From assembly GCA_021397835.1 (NCBI GenBank), contig JAJFZO010000575.1, forward strand, positions 3,105,001 through 3,169,000: a DNA stretch of 64,000 nt, read 5' to 3'. This document shows, piece after piece, positions 23,866-36,900 of this stretch. The notes below the pieces were generated by a model. It saw only the letters and a list, made by a program, of their open reading frames with translations. It was not told the DNA's origin and ran no database searches. Made by a program: the position numbers and the translations under genes. Numbering within the stretch: position 1 is the stretch's first letter; every line of letters starts with the position of its first letter. Source of the stretch: Moringa oleifera. Taxonomy: Eukaryota > Streptophyta > Magnoliopsida > Brassicales > Moringaceae.

Positions 23866-26695
23866 TTATGAGTGAGATTTTTCATTATGGGAAGCAGGGC
23901 GAGTGTTCAAAAGTGGCTGGAGAGCTTTGACAACAATGCTCATATTTGGCCGAAAATCAGCTTCATATTGCACACACAATGCGGCGACAGCAGCCATCTG
24001 ATCCCAGAATTTCACAAATAATGAACTAATTAGAAGCTGACATTTACAAAGTACCTACAAAAAAGTTCAACAAAACAGAACCTACTTCCTACGACATATG
24101 AAAATCAAGCAATAAACTCTAAACCAAACTAGGAATGTCTTCAACGGGTTACAATATGAAGTGTTACCTTTGCAACTGCCTTGGGAGGGTATTCTCCATT
24201 CAGTCTTGCATCAACACACTGCTTAACCTTGTCTTCCCTGAGTTTTGGTGTTGCCTAACATGCAAGAATTGGACAAAGATTCAGCTTAATATTCTACCCG
24301 ACACCCACTATACCAACCCCACCTCGCCAAAAAAGAAATGAAAGGATCCTGAAATTTTAAAAGTAGACGAGAACTAAGATGAAGCTAGTACCCATGTCAC
24401 AAGACTCTGCTGTCCACGAGGCAGTGTATGATCAACAGGTTTACGGCCAGTCAAGAGCTCCAGCAAGACAACCCCAAAACTGTATACGTCACTCTTTGAA
24501 CTCAATGTTCCAGTCATTGCATACCTGCAGTACAAGATCACAATAACTTAAACCAGAGTAGAAAACTCTCTGAGCTTGTAGTTTCTGTATATATTTTATG
24601 GCTGTCAAATGGTTTGGCTAAATAGTTGTTGGCCCTGTTAGGAAGGTATTACTACACAAATGAAACGCACAAAATTTGAAAAGCCAAGGAGTGTCTTACT
24701 CTGGAGCATGATAACCAAATGTTCCAAGAACACGAGTGGAATGCAGACGTGCTGCCATATCAGGGGCTTGGTTTGACAAATCAAAATCAGCAATTTTAGC
24801 TACATCATCATCAAAAAGTAGGACATTGCTGGATTTAATGTCACGGTGGATGATATGAGGCTGTGCCTTTTCATGCAAATACTCAAGTCCTCTTGCTGAA
24901 CCAACAGCGATTTTAACTCTTTGTGCCCATGACAGAACAGGACCTGGCTGTGCTCCTTTACTGCCTTTCCTTCCTACATTCATAAATCTACAATGTTTAT
25001 TTATTACCAAGAAAGAATCTCCTGTCATTTAATCATTGTAGATGCCATAAAAGTTTTGCAAAAAAGCATTGATGAGTTCTTCTCCAACCAAGAAAGGCTA
25101 CAACATAATTCATGAAAACTATTGAAGTTGAAACAGGAGTATAGCATGCTGTCTTTATCAATGGCTACTATATATATGGCAAAACCTAGAGTGGGCTAGA
25201 AAAAGGGTGTTTCCTGGTTCATCTTGTTCAAGTGAGAGTATATACTAGTTGACAATAGTTTTACTACATAAAATTCCTACATTCATCTCTTTAGTTTTGA
25301 TAAAAAGAAAAGCCAATGATCTAACACAAACAAAGACTAGGGTAAATAATTCAACAAATTGAAGGTGTCTGCAATCTGTGGGAAAGGATTGTTGATTTCG
25401 CATGAACTAGCTTGTTAAAACGAAAGAAACTTGCAGCCCTGTTGCCACCTATAAGAAGCAAAGATTCTATAAGAAAATCCTAGAAAATTTCTAAAAAGCA
25501 AAGATCAAAATCCAGTAAGGATGGAAAAAACTGTTTTGTGGTGATTACAGTTTGTGTCATCTCCCTAGCAACAATGGATAAGGTGGCCCTTCCCACAGGT
25601 AATGATAAATGAAAGAGGAAATCATGAAATCAGGTTGGCTGCTAAGGATTATATTGAAAAATGCAGGAATTATGTGAGATTCTTACCATGAAGAATATCA
25701 TGAAGAGAACCATTAGAAGCATACTCGTAAGCAAGGACTCGGAGAGGGCCATCAACACAATAACCAACAAGCCCAACAACATTCTCGTGTTTCAATCGTG
25801 ATACCATGGATACCTATAAAGTTACATGTCAATTGTTTGCAGAATAGCAGTTGGTAAAGCATAGCATCAGTAATGAACTTATATTGGGTTTTTGTAGGCC
25901 GAACCTGTGCCAGAAACTCTTGATCTGGTTGCTTACTGGAGTCCAACTTTTTGATTGCTGCAGCCTGGCCATTCTTCAGAACACCATGATACACTCTTCC
26001 GTACGAACCTTCACCGATTAAAGACTTTGCACCGAAATTATCTGTCATGTCCTTCAGTTCATCCACTGGAATGGGAGCAACAGCAATAGGTTGAATAGGT
26101 ATATGTGTATCCTTTGGTGCAGCTTCTTTCACTGGGTAACTTCCAGGATTACCTGCATTGCGAACATCTGCTATAGTTTCATACTAGTGAGGCGAGAAGC
26201 CATAAAAGATGGACCATGGAAAAATGGAGAAAAAGAATGCAATAGTAAGAGGCTAATACATGATATTGCCACAAGTAGACCAAGAAACCCAACATGGATT
26301 ATAACAACATAAGAATAGGTTAGTAAACGCAGGCATGAGATATCCCACTAAGGACAAAACCGTAGTGTCAGACATAGAAGTTAGGAATAGGTAAAATTAG
26401 GTAGAATACAAGTTGTTCCTAGCAAACAGAAACCTCATAATCTGCCGTTGTAACAATAAAGAAGAAATTTTTTATCAGTAAAATGGATTTCCAGTCTTCC
26501 TCAACCCATGTGAGTGTGCACAGTAGCTTGGCTTAACCATCACTTCAGGGAAGAACAGGAAAAAGAAAAAGAGAGAGAGAGAGAGAGAGAATAGCTCTGG
26601 AATGCAGAATTACTTGCTGGATTGTTTGTCATGAATGGTCCATTGTCAGAAGTTCTACGAAACTCATCTTCGTGGCAACAACTGAAGCAGCCCAT
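23866..26695 (-). CDS. PTI1: PTI1-like receptor-like cytoplasmic kinase
   Basis: A serine/threonine kinase of RLCK subfamily VIII; the founding member, tomato Pti1, is a target of Pto, and relatives are downstream of OXI1/AGC kinases in stress signalling. Exons on the minus strand: 26695-26614, 26152-25905, 25813-25687, 24973-24700, 24524-24392, 24254-24168 and 23997-23866. They sum to 1083 nt, giving 360 residues, the usual length. The N-terminus MGCFSCC is a likely acylation site (Gly2 and Cys3/6/7), so membrane attachment is expected. The glycine loop [11 protein letters not shown] starts near residue 74 and the AAIKK lysine is at 95-96. HRD is at 195-197. The metal-binding motif is DFD at 215-217 rather than DFG, which is normal for PTI1 proteins. 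The activation loop contains [17 protein letters not shown]. There is no transmembrane segment. I cannot tell which Arabidopsis PTI1 paralogue is orthologous. Confidence 0.93.
26569..26591. repeat. (GA)n microsatellite in intron 1 of the PTI1-like gene
   Basis: A pure GA run of about 11 units lies inside the first coding intron, about 20 bases from the intron 1 donor region on the minus strand. It is likely length-polymorphic. Confidence 0.85.
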
Positions 26696-27508
26696 GATCC
26701 TTTCTCCAGAAGTAAGCTCACTGTATGAGTAGTAAGAGAAGTCTTTAGGTTAAAAAATGTAAAAAGTTGTTCCCTCAAAACATAACCATACTATACAACA
26801 GAATCACCATCAACTGCAGTAGCAACCAGCCTAGATCAAGGCTTGAAATTCTAAATCGGAGAATAAACTAGCTTCATCAACCCTTAATGCAAAAAACAAA
26901 GTTTCTATTTGCTTGTAAATTTAATCAGAAATTTCTCAATCTTTCACATATAATGAATCTCCGCGCACCAACACATTCCTTGACATAAGTAGCAAAAACC
27001 ATGATTACTATCATCTTTTCGCCACAATCTTCCCGTTATATCGAATCATCTTAAGTAAATAATCGTAATAGAAGGACACTCAAGCACTTGAAATGATTTA
27101 AAGTACAACAGCTATATGAAAATTAAGTCCTGAATTCGGTTTCTGAGTCAAAGTAAACTGTGAAAATCTAACCAACACAAAGAGAGAAAGACCCCAAAAA
27201 GAACAAGAACACAAATTTGGAAGAAAAAAGAATAACCCAGTAAAAAAATCTTGAAAATTTTCAGAAAAATGAGCTTAGAAGAAGAAAATTCTAACCTTGG
27301 TTGATGTGGCTTACTAGGTGTTCCTTTTCTTCTGTTGCTTTGCTTAGACTGTCAAACAGAGAGAAGAAAAACCAGCTAAGACGATAGCAAGACGAATCCA
27401 AGCTATTAAATTTATATTAAAATTTCAGAGAGAGAGAGAGAGAGAGAGAGAGTTGGTGTCTCTGTCTCTGCTTCGCTTGACTTTTGTATCGGAGAAATTC
27501 TTAGCGCG
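26696..27508 (-). other. 5' leader of the PTI1-like gene with a leader intron
   Basis: An acceptor (CATACAG, intron edge at 26721) and a donor (AAG|GTTAG, intron edge at 27295) bound a likely leader intron of about 575 nt. The upstream leader exon contains a (CT)13 tract in the mRNA sense (27427-27452). No coding potential is seen. Inferred from splice consensus only. Confidence 0.45.
27427..27452. repeat. (AG)13 microsatellite in the PTI1-like leader
   Basis: An uninterrupted AG run, reading CT in the mRNA sense. It lies about 30-55 bases downstream of the inferred transcription start. CT-rich leaders close to the start site are a common plant core-promoter feature. Confidence 0.85.
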
Positions 27509-27515
27509 TTTTATA
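27509..27515 (-). promoter_or_regulatory. Probable TATA box of the PTI1-like gene
   Basis: This reads TATAAAA on the minus strand. The start site would be near 27480, just upstream of the CT tract. Confidence 0.5.
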
Positions 27516-30500
27516 CATCCTTAACATTGAATCTTAACAAGCATTAACAGCTCTCACTATTGTTTCCTCCACCTCCTACACAGTACATTGTTGTGCAGTT
27601 AATCTTTTTTATTTGAAATTATCAACCTCAATTCTGACATCTTACCGGAATCATAATATTTACTTTTAATTTATTATACCCTGATGAACTTTTATCACAT
27701 AATCTCATCTTATTTATAAATATATTTTATAATCAATTTATTTTCACATTATTAAAACAATCCTTTATTGATATAAGTTACATTAGAATTTCACAAATTT
27801 GAATTGTATAAATTTTTTTAAAAAATATAATGCGTACCAATTTAATGAAAGAAATATTTATATATTTATTTATCTTAATATATTAAATTATAAAGATATT
27901 TTCATTTTATTAAAAAAATCAATACATATCATAAATCTTAATCTAATATTCTAATCGTAATTAATCAAAATATCGTTACGTTGTCCCTTCAAGAATTGGT
28001 CTACTTTGACCATAAGTGCAAGTTATATTATAATGTATAAATTTAGTAATAACATTGACTTAGATTCCGCAAATTGACATTACAATAACCAAACATACTG
28101 ATTTTATAATGTGAAGATGTTTAGAATTTCGAAGTTCTGACATTAGTGAATTAAACAAATGGTAATATGCTAACCACTGACCCATTGGTGAAGGGCTTCA
28201 GGGAAATTAGGGAATCAACAAATTATGTTAAATTAAAATTAAGATTTGGAAGAAATGGTAAAGGAGCCAATTGGGTGGCGTAATCAAAGGGGCAAAGATC
28301 CGTGACTTTGTTGGAATTAGCTGGCATTAGAATAGAATTGGCATTATACATTCCACGTGGCATTGCTGTCTATATCCTTAACTTTATTGCGGACTCTTTA
28401 TATGGGTTGAAATTGCTTATTGGATTCATTAATTCAATCGAATCTCTGCTTCCAAAAATGGTAGAGAGATGAAAGCACTTGGAATGAATGATTTTGTTGT
28501 AATTTGAAATTGATGAAGAATTTCATTTTTTACAGAAAGAAAAAAGGCGTTTAAATATTGAAACAGCATAATGATACACTTAAAAAAATTGTTAAGAATT
28601 TAATCAATTTTTTAAATAATTAAAATTTATTTTAGTAATTTTATTTATAAAATTCTATTTTTAAAATATTTTAAATAGTATTTATTTATTAATTTTTAAA
28701 TATTAGTAAAAATTATTATAAAAATTAATGTTATTTTTATTAGTAAAATATTTAAAAACTTATACAAAAAAAATTTAAACTTTATTTAGATTTTATTCTT
28801 TAAATTTGAATAACTTTTTACTAACGGTTATTTTATATAAATTTTTAAAATTTTTAATGGCATAATTTTTTTTAAAAATTATTTTTTATAATAAAAATAT
28901 TTTTTTACATTTATAAAAATTTTAAATTAAATTTATTATAAAAAATAATATTTTAGATTTTTATAAAATTTAATTTAATCTATTGAAAAATTAAAATTTA
29001 TTTTAACAAAATTAATTGTTTATTAAAAAAAATAAAATTTCAACTGACATTTATGGTTTATACGTACAAGCTCATATAGATGAGGTTAAAGCCCGATCAA
29101 CACACCTAAAAAGCACAAGAAGTGATCCCATCGGCTTACTTGACCTAAGCCCAATTGATTATTGGGTGGATTTGGGCCTCTTGGGTCTTGATTAGGTGGT
29201 GTGTTGGTGATATCTGGCACAGATCGAGGCCGAGTCGATCGTCATGGTTATCTCGGTAACACTCCGTTAATTTGGTTTTCGACTGTGTACTAGTTGGTAA
29301 TTTCAATATCATTCAGTGTTAGATTTGGTTATCAAAGAAGCCTAACTTGCATCATTGCCCAACTCATATTGGCAAGTCAATGAGCCTAAAATAGACACAG
29401 CCCCATGTAATTACTGCATACAATTAGGGTATATTGGTAAATATAAAGTTACATTTAAAAAAAAAAGGCTAAATTCATTAACAGATTTTAATAAGCTGGT
29501 AGAACTTTTATAATAAAGTAACTAAATTTCATAAGAATGTATTTTCCTTTTGGCCCTTTTCACTTTTACTATAAAGTAACCCAATTTTACACGCACATCA
29601 GTCTAAGATATTGTAAATTTTATTTTTTTTAAATCTAGGAAATTCAAACATTTTAAAAATATGTTTAAGTCAGAGGCAAAAAACAAAGTAATAAAAAATA
29701 ATAATAATAATATTGATAGTTTGGGGGGTCCATCCCCTTGCAAGAGAAATTCTGTCCGAAGATATTTTCATGTGAAACGGTTTCAACTCAACGCTAAGGA
29801 ATCTAAACAACATTTAAAAAATAAAATATCCAATAAAGAAAAAGTACAATGTTAAGTTGATTTCACATTTGCTTTCCCACAAAAAGAAAATAGAAAGTGG
29901 AGACACGAACGGGCATGAAGGTTCACCCCAACACTGAAAAGGATCAGATCTTTTATATATATAATTTTGTTAAATAAATATTATTTAAAAATTTAAATTT
30001 TATTATTTTTTATCAAATTTTATTTTTTAAAATATATTTAAATATTTTTTGATATATTAATTTTATCTAAATTAAACTTCAAATCAAAATAATTATAAAA
30101 AATCAATAATTTTTTATTATTAAAATACCTAAAAACTATTCAAATAAATTTTATATTTTATTTTAATTTTATCTCTCAAATTTAAAAAAATTTAATTCAT
30201 CATTTATTTTTTCAATTTTAAAAATTTTGATAATATATTTATATAAAAAATAATTTTAATATGAAAAATTTTAACTTTTCTTATAATGATACTTGAATGT
30301 TTTTTACATATATAAAAAATTACAAATCTCTCTAATTTGAATATTTTTAGTGTTTAAATTTTTTTAATAAAATTATGTTTAAATAAAGTTAAAATATTAA
30401 GATTTTTTTGTTTAAAATAAAAGTGTGATTATAGAAAAAAAATAGAATTTAGAGTTTAAAATGATATTTATTTTATTTTATTTTTAGTTTCTATGATATG

Positions 30501-33240
30501 ATCTACATAGTTATACAATAACAAAAATAATTTAAATATTTTTAAAATAAATTATAATAATTAAAAATATTGATACACTCATAAATAAAAAGGTCAATTT
30601 TTTATTAATTTAAATTATATTAATTTTTAAAAATATATATCAATTTTTAAAAATATATATCAATATGTCATAACTTAATAAATTAATAATTAAACATACA
30701 TACATTTATGTTTTTTTGTTCCTTTATATAATAAATTATGCAAAAAATATCTTCCATTAAAAAAAATTACTGAAATTTAGATTAATATAGGATTTTCTTC
30801 CTATCTTAAAATGGGTATGATATGAAAATTTGAATCTAATTATGGAATAATTTATTGAATTAAAATTTATTTATTTTTTAAAATTTGCATATTAATTTAA
30901 ATTAATATTATTTATTTTAATTTCATTTTATTGTGAGGTTGACGAGCTTATCCATTGCGAAAATGCAACTTCCTTGAACCACGTTGGTACTTTCGCTTGA
31001 CCACATCTCTGCCATGTGCACTAATGGGGAGTACTGTACCGTGGTTCATGCTTGGACCCTCCTCCTCAATGTCTGAAAACAAAATTTAAAACATTAAAAA
31101 AAATTAAAAAAGAACTATTTTAATTTTTAATTTTTATTAAATATTTATTTTAATATTAAATTAATAAGATATAATAATATTTTTAAACATACATTATATT
31201 AAATGAAATGAAATGATAAAAAATTATTTTTTTAATTGATAGAAAAATTAGTTTAAAAAAGGAGAGGGATCGAAGGGCGTAGAAGCTCTATGGTCCACAG
31301 CAATTAGCATACACGTGAGCTGCCAACCGACTTGGTCTGTGGGACCGCAACGGTTGTTTGGATTCTCGCGATGCAGTTTCATGCTGTGAGTCCCACTGGT
31401 ACATTGCTGATTGTCCTGCCTTGGTCTCTGTTATCCCAACACCCTATCATGTCGTGCCACGTCTAACTTATATATTTAATTTTGTTCGTAACTATTAAAT
31501 TTTAAATTAAATTCGGAACAAATTTTCATAAAATATCAAAAGTGTACCGTTTTATTAATTATCATGGAAATTTGCAACCACTGGATTCCAATTTAGTCAT
31601 AAAAGTCTAATCAACTTGGAAGGCACACTGGAGAGAGAGAAAGAGAGAGACTACGGTTTCGTGAGGGAAAGGGATTATTTGTTAAATTGACAGAGCTTTG
31701 ACGTTCAGACTTATTCAAATGACATTTTTTGAAAAATAAAAAGGTGAATTCATATTATATTAAGTAATCAGGCGATGTATCTATCAAAAGGGTGAATTAA
31801 TTTTAATGGACTTTGGTTAAATTAATTTTAATAGTATATTTTTTAAAAATAAAAATATTATCGATGATGTTTAAATTTGATGATAGAAATCTTGTATTAA
31901 AATTAAATAAAATATTATTCCTTGTAATATTGATCACGGCTAACATAATCCTATTTTAATTTTCAAAAATTTTATTTATTTTTAAAATATTAAAATATAC
32001 TTAAAATTTATATAATATTTTGATAAATTGATAATTTAAGTGATATCTTCAAGAATAAAAAAAAGTACGGCAAATCCTCAAAACAAGGCGGCACTAATTT
32101 TTCATCAATAATATCATTAATAATGTTCAAAGTTGATGATAACTTGTTGAGAAATTATATCAATATTATTCATTTTGATATACTTATCATTATTGACATA
32201 TATTATATAATTTTATTTTTTAAAAAATTAAAATATATTTAATTTTACATATCATTTTATTGATGATTTTATAATTGATGTGAAATTTCATTCATTCCTG
32301 AAGGTTGTATAAAACCGAGGAGTATCATCAATTATATTCTAAGTTCCAATATTAGTGGCTAAAGCTGATTGATCATGAAAACAATATGCAAAGGAGTTAC
32401 ATTGCAAGCCCATCAATCACACCGGCTTTCTTGAAAGTAAGCAAACTCGAATTATACTCAAAATCCAATAAAAACCCACAATGATCCGTCCAGCATTTCC
32501 CCTTTTTGTCTACTGTCTTATAGGCAAAGAACATCGCTTAAATTTGTGCTCTTCTTTTTGTTTCTGGTTGGTGTTTGCTTTGCATGGGCATGCAAACTTT
32601 AGAAAACTCGGTTCTCTCTACGTCTCATTGCAGATGCAGAGCATGGAATGATCTTACGGTTAAAAGCTTCTGTTTCTTTCTTAAATAGAAGCTAATTGGC
32701 AGAAAACCCTTCACTTTGGTCAATAATGGAGGAATATATCCGCAGCTTGAAAATCCAAGACATGATCCTACTGATAAAAGTATCTTATGCTGCACCCTTT
32801 TTGAGTTTTGACAGATTTGTTAATAGAACAGCATTGCTATCAGGAACAGACTTCCTGATGAACCCAATTGCCCTCTCTGGTCAAACAATTACAGTATAGT
32901 CACTGTTAAGGGAATGGTCCTGATATTGAACGGTCTCCATCGAGTTCTCCGGATTCCTCTTTGATGCCTGCCTAAATGCAGTTCGAGTTCCAGCAGAAGG
33001 CAGGGTACAATGCACATGCAAAATGTCCCTGTAAGTTTACCTCCAGGGTAAAAATGGCGGATCGAGTGATAATGAAGATATCACCAATCAGCATCTTCAG
33101 GTCAGTTCCTTGTACTAACTTGAAGATAATGTGTGTACATATATAATATCTTGAAGAAGATCATCCAAAAAGGGCACAGTCAAAGATCTAGACAATTTAA
33201 CTTTGAACGCGTTTTGAACATCACCAACATTTAGTATTTT
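27516..33240. other. AT-rich intergenic region between the PTI1-like and SPL genes
   Basis: Long A/T-dominated blocks lie at about 27640-27960, 28560-29040, 29930-30920, 31080-31250 and 31800-32300. Islands of ordinary composition lie at about 28140-28480 (with a perfect CCACGTGG palindrome at 28353-28360), 29050-29420, 30940-31075, 31260-31460 and 32330-33060. None of the short ORFs (29661-29855, 32696-32899) shows a domain. A 21-base unit is repeated in tandem near 30622-30663. I see no transposon termini or coding remnants. The right-hand islands may belong to the SPL promoter. Confidence 0.45.
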
Positions 33241-33337
33241 TTACAGTGAGAATGAGAGAGAGAGAATGAGCGAGAGACACGGATGTGGGGTTTAGATTCC
33301 TAAAGATGGCTTCGCAAAATAAATACTTACAAAAAGT

Positions 33338-33368
<31 letters not shown>

Positions 33369-33981
33369 GTCCCTGTCTCTCTTTCGCCACTGAAACCGCA
33401 TTTAGATCACAAAAACCACTGCCTGACCTTTTTTCCTAAATTTCCTCAGTTGCTCTGATTTCTTTGGTTTAAAGCCTCTTTCTCTTTCGCCCTATATTTA
33501 GCTTCCGATCTTCACAGTTTCCTCATGTGGAGCTTGAAGCCTTGAACGACTCACCAACTCTCCATTCCTGGGCAAGTTTTTCTTTTGTTCTCTGTTGATT
33601 TAACCTGAACTTAATTTTAAATTCGGCTGTTGAAGTTAAAGCGAAGTGTATATGGAGAATCTTGGTGATGATATGAGATTGAGGAGATTTCAGGTGATGG
33701 AATGGTGGGCTGACTCTGTTTTGGTTTTAAAGTGATGTAAGAGGGTTGGGGCATGTGAACAGCTCTCGTTTGCGTTCATGGATGCGTTGTTGTTATAGTT
33801 TTAGATCACTGGGGACACACATCACTGTTAGGAGATTGACTCAGAGGGCTTAGTGTTTCTGGTTATTTAAGTTGCTGATCTGTGGCTGGAATTATGGTTT
33901 CATCTTAGCTTTGGTTGAGTTTTCCTTCAATTTCTGCATTTGGGTGCTTCAGTTTTTTTTGGGTCTTTGCTAATTTGGTAA
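33241..33981 (+). other. Promoter and 5' leader of the SPL gene with CT tract and a small upstream ORF
   Basis: The region starts with GA-rich sequence, then a (CT)n run at about 33343-33367 continued by CTCTCT-rich sequence to about 33390. This is typical of a plant transcription start zone. A CTATATTTAG stretch near 33491 could be a TATA-like element. An upstream ATG at 33652 opens a 27-codon frame ending in TGA at 33733-33735. It is in phase with the main start but separated from it by that stop. If this stretch is retained in the mRNA, the upstream frame could lower translation of the main ORF. Confidence 0.45.
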
Positions 33982-36900
33982 ATGGAGGCATTTGGAGGCA
34001 AGGCTCATAATTTATATGGTCCTGTCATATCAGACTTGAAACCAGTCGAGAAAAAGAATTTAGAATGGGACTTAAACGACTGGAAATGGGATGGTGATCT
34101 TTTTACAGCTAATCCGTTGAATTCTTTGCCATCAGATTGTAGGAGCAGGCAGTTATTCCCAGTTGGGCCTGAAATTCCTACTAATCATAATTCTGCAAAC
34201 AGTTCATCCTCTTCAGATGAAATTAACGCAAGGAACAATAATAAAGGAAAGAGGGAACTCGAGAAGAGGAGAAGGGTTTTGGTTGTTGAGGATAAAGAGT
34301 TGGATGATGATGCAGGGTCCCTTAATTTGAAGCTTGGTGGGCAAGTTTACCCTATCATAGATGGGGATACAAAGAGTGGAAAGAAGTCGAAGGTTGTTAC
34401 AACTCCTTCAAACCGGGCAGTTTGTCAAGTGGAGGACTGTAAGGCTGATCTCAGCAATGCTAAGGATTACCACCGGAGGCATAAAGTTTGTGATATGCAT
34501 TCAAAGGCCAGTAAGGCTCTTGTGGGAAGTGTTATGCAGAGGTTCTGTCAGCAATGTAGCAGGTGGGTTTTGAGGATCTTCCTTTTTCTTTAGAAAGAAA
34601 ATTTTGGAACCATTTGAGAAGTTTGACCCTGGTCACAGTAGTAGTTGCTCTCAGTGCAAAGAATAATGGGATATCACATACATCAGCCACTTGTAATATT
34701 TGCTAATTTTCTTTTATTTTGGTTCCAAAATTCCAAAATGTTGTCTCTTTTGGTGGTCTTAAGTAGTACAGAAATTTGTTTTCCAACTTCAGATGCAACT
34801 TTCTATACTTATGAGCAGGTTTCATGTTCTTCAAGAGTTTGATGAAGGGAAGAGGAGTTGCCGAAGGCGTTTGGCAGGTCATAACAAAAGGAGGAGGAAA
34901 ACACATCCTGACAGTGTAGTTAATGGAGGCTCCATTCCCGATGAAAGGAGTAGCAGTTATCTTTTGATAAGTCTCTTGAGGATTCTTTCTAATATGCACT
35001 GTAAGTATCATTCTGTCATTAGTATAATTACTTTGATGCTTAGCTGTGAGACCAAAATGATGTCGCATACATGATAAGCTAGAAGCAATTGGCTGGTATC
35101 AGTAACTCTTTTCCTTTCTGCATCTTGATTATAGGTTTATGAAGTCTTTTTATCACATAGCTTGCTTAATTAACTTGTCAGCAATTCTATCAATGTGTAC
35201 TAGAATGAGTTGACAGGTCCTTAGTGGCTTGGCTCTCTTCCATGTTTAGTTAGATATTATTTTTCCAACGAAGAGTTCCAGATTTTTGGTTCCTTGACAC
35301 AAGAATCTATTGTGTCCAAACTCCTTTATTCTTCAGTGGAAAATACCGATGTACTTGAAAATTTGAAAACTTCAGTTTGACTATAAAATCTTGAATCTGG
35401 AATGTTTTGATACTTGGAGGCGCAAATGGGAATTTCTGCCTGGACTCCAGACTGCTTGAAAGCTCTCCGAAAGGTTCTGACAGTCGCATATGTTGGCCTG
35501 TAATGGATGAAGAAATTCATGTTGTAGATTTCTGGCCAGTGCTGTCAATTTTTATAGGTTACTGACCTGAGTTCTCCATGGTCATCAGAGAGTGAAATTC
35601 AACCTGCATGGTTGGAGAATAAAACTAATGGAAGTTTAGAGAGGGCTAGTGTTCCACTTGCTTGAGCTATCGATGGTGATACCTGTTCCTCAATCAACCA
35701 TGGTGGTTCCTGATAACCCTCTTGTTCTTTTCATTGTATCATTGTTAATTATGCTAATCCCTATCTGTATTTTGAGACATTGATGTTACTTTGTCTATGC
35801 TGTGTGCAATACCAGTGCATCTAATTAAATGAGAATTCATCTGAAATCATTTTAGGGAAGTGCAGATATATGTGACCTCATTCATATATTTAATAGATAA
35901 TCTTGCGTTGCTCTCTCTCTCTTTCTCTTTTGGTGTTAACTTTTTCCATTTGTATTTGACGCCAAGAATTCTGCATCAATATTTGCAGCAAATGACACTG
36001 ATCAAATGAAGGATCAGGATCTGCTTTCTCATCTATTGAGGAACTTGGCCAATCTAGCTGGTTCAAGTGATGGAAGGAATATATCTGGATTACTACAAGA
36101 GTCTCAAGGTTTGCTTAATGCTGGAATGTCTGTGGGGAATCTTGATAAGGTGACAGATATGGCTTTAAATGGTCCTGATGCTGCTAAAACTTCTGGTTCA
36201 GCCCCTTCTGGTTGTGATTGTGCAGATCTTTGCAGGCCTATGGGCCAATCTGGCTCTGTGCCTGTTTCTGATTTGGCCCAGAAAAGAAAATTGACTGACG
36301 ATGTTCGAAGAGGAAGTGTAAATGCTCTATCTGGTGCACCATCCTCTACGCAATATCAATCAAGAGGGAAGCTGGCAGGGAAAGCAAGTGAGACTGCAGC
36401 TCAGAAAATTAAGATGAATATTATTGATTTGAATAATGCTTATGATGATTCACAAGATCATGGAGAAAACCTGGAGAGGTCTCATCCACTTGTAACTCCT
36501 GGGTCTGGGTCTCCCAACAGCTCTTTATGGGTGCAACCAGACTGTAACAAGTCAAGTCCACCTCAGATGAGTGGAAACTCAGATTCAACATCTAGCCGGT
36601 CACCATCTAGTTCCAGTGGAGAGGCTCAGGTATACTATTATTTTCTAATCAAGGAGTTCTGTTACCATTTGACAGTATTATGATGAAGTAAATTACTCAG
36701 ATTGACAGCCGTTTGTCTGGTTTTAGGCATGCAATTAATTGATATGTCCAGAATGGTGGATGATTCTTATTGACCAGGGATCTGTTTAGTGAAATCTTTG
36801 TGGTTGTTGCTGTTTCCTTAGGATGTTTCGAAAGGATTACTTCTCTTTGACTATTGTTTTTTACCAAATTGCAGAGTCGTACAGACAGGATTGTCTTTAA

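Noticed and set aside
32696..32899. 67-codon ORF upstream of the SPL gene
   Set aside because: There is no ATG at its first codon (it begins with a non-ATG start), no domain and no splice link to the SPL exons.
35905..35935. CT-rich stretch resembling a miR156 target site in the SPL gene
   Set aside because: It lies inside intron 2, is mostly a simple CT run and lacks the full site. The large SPL1/12 clade is not known as a miR156 target.
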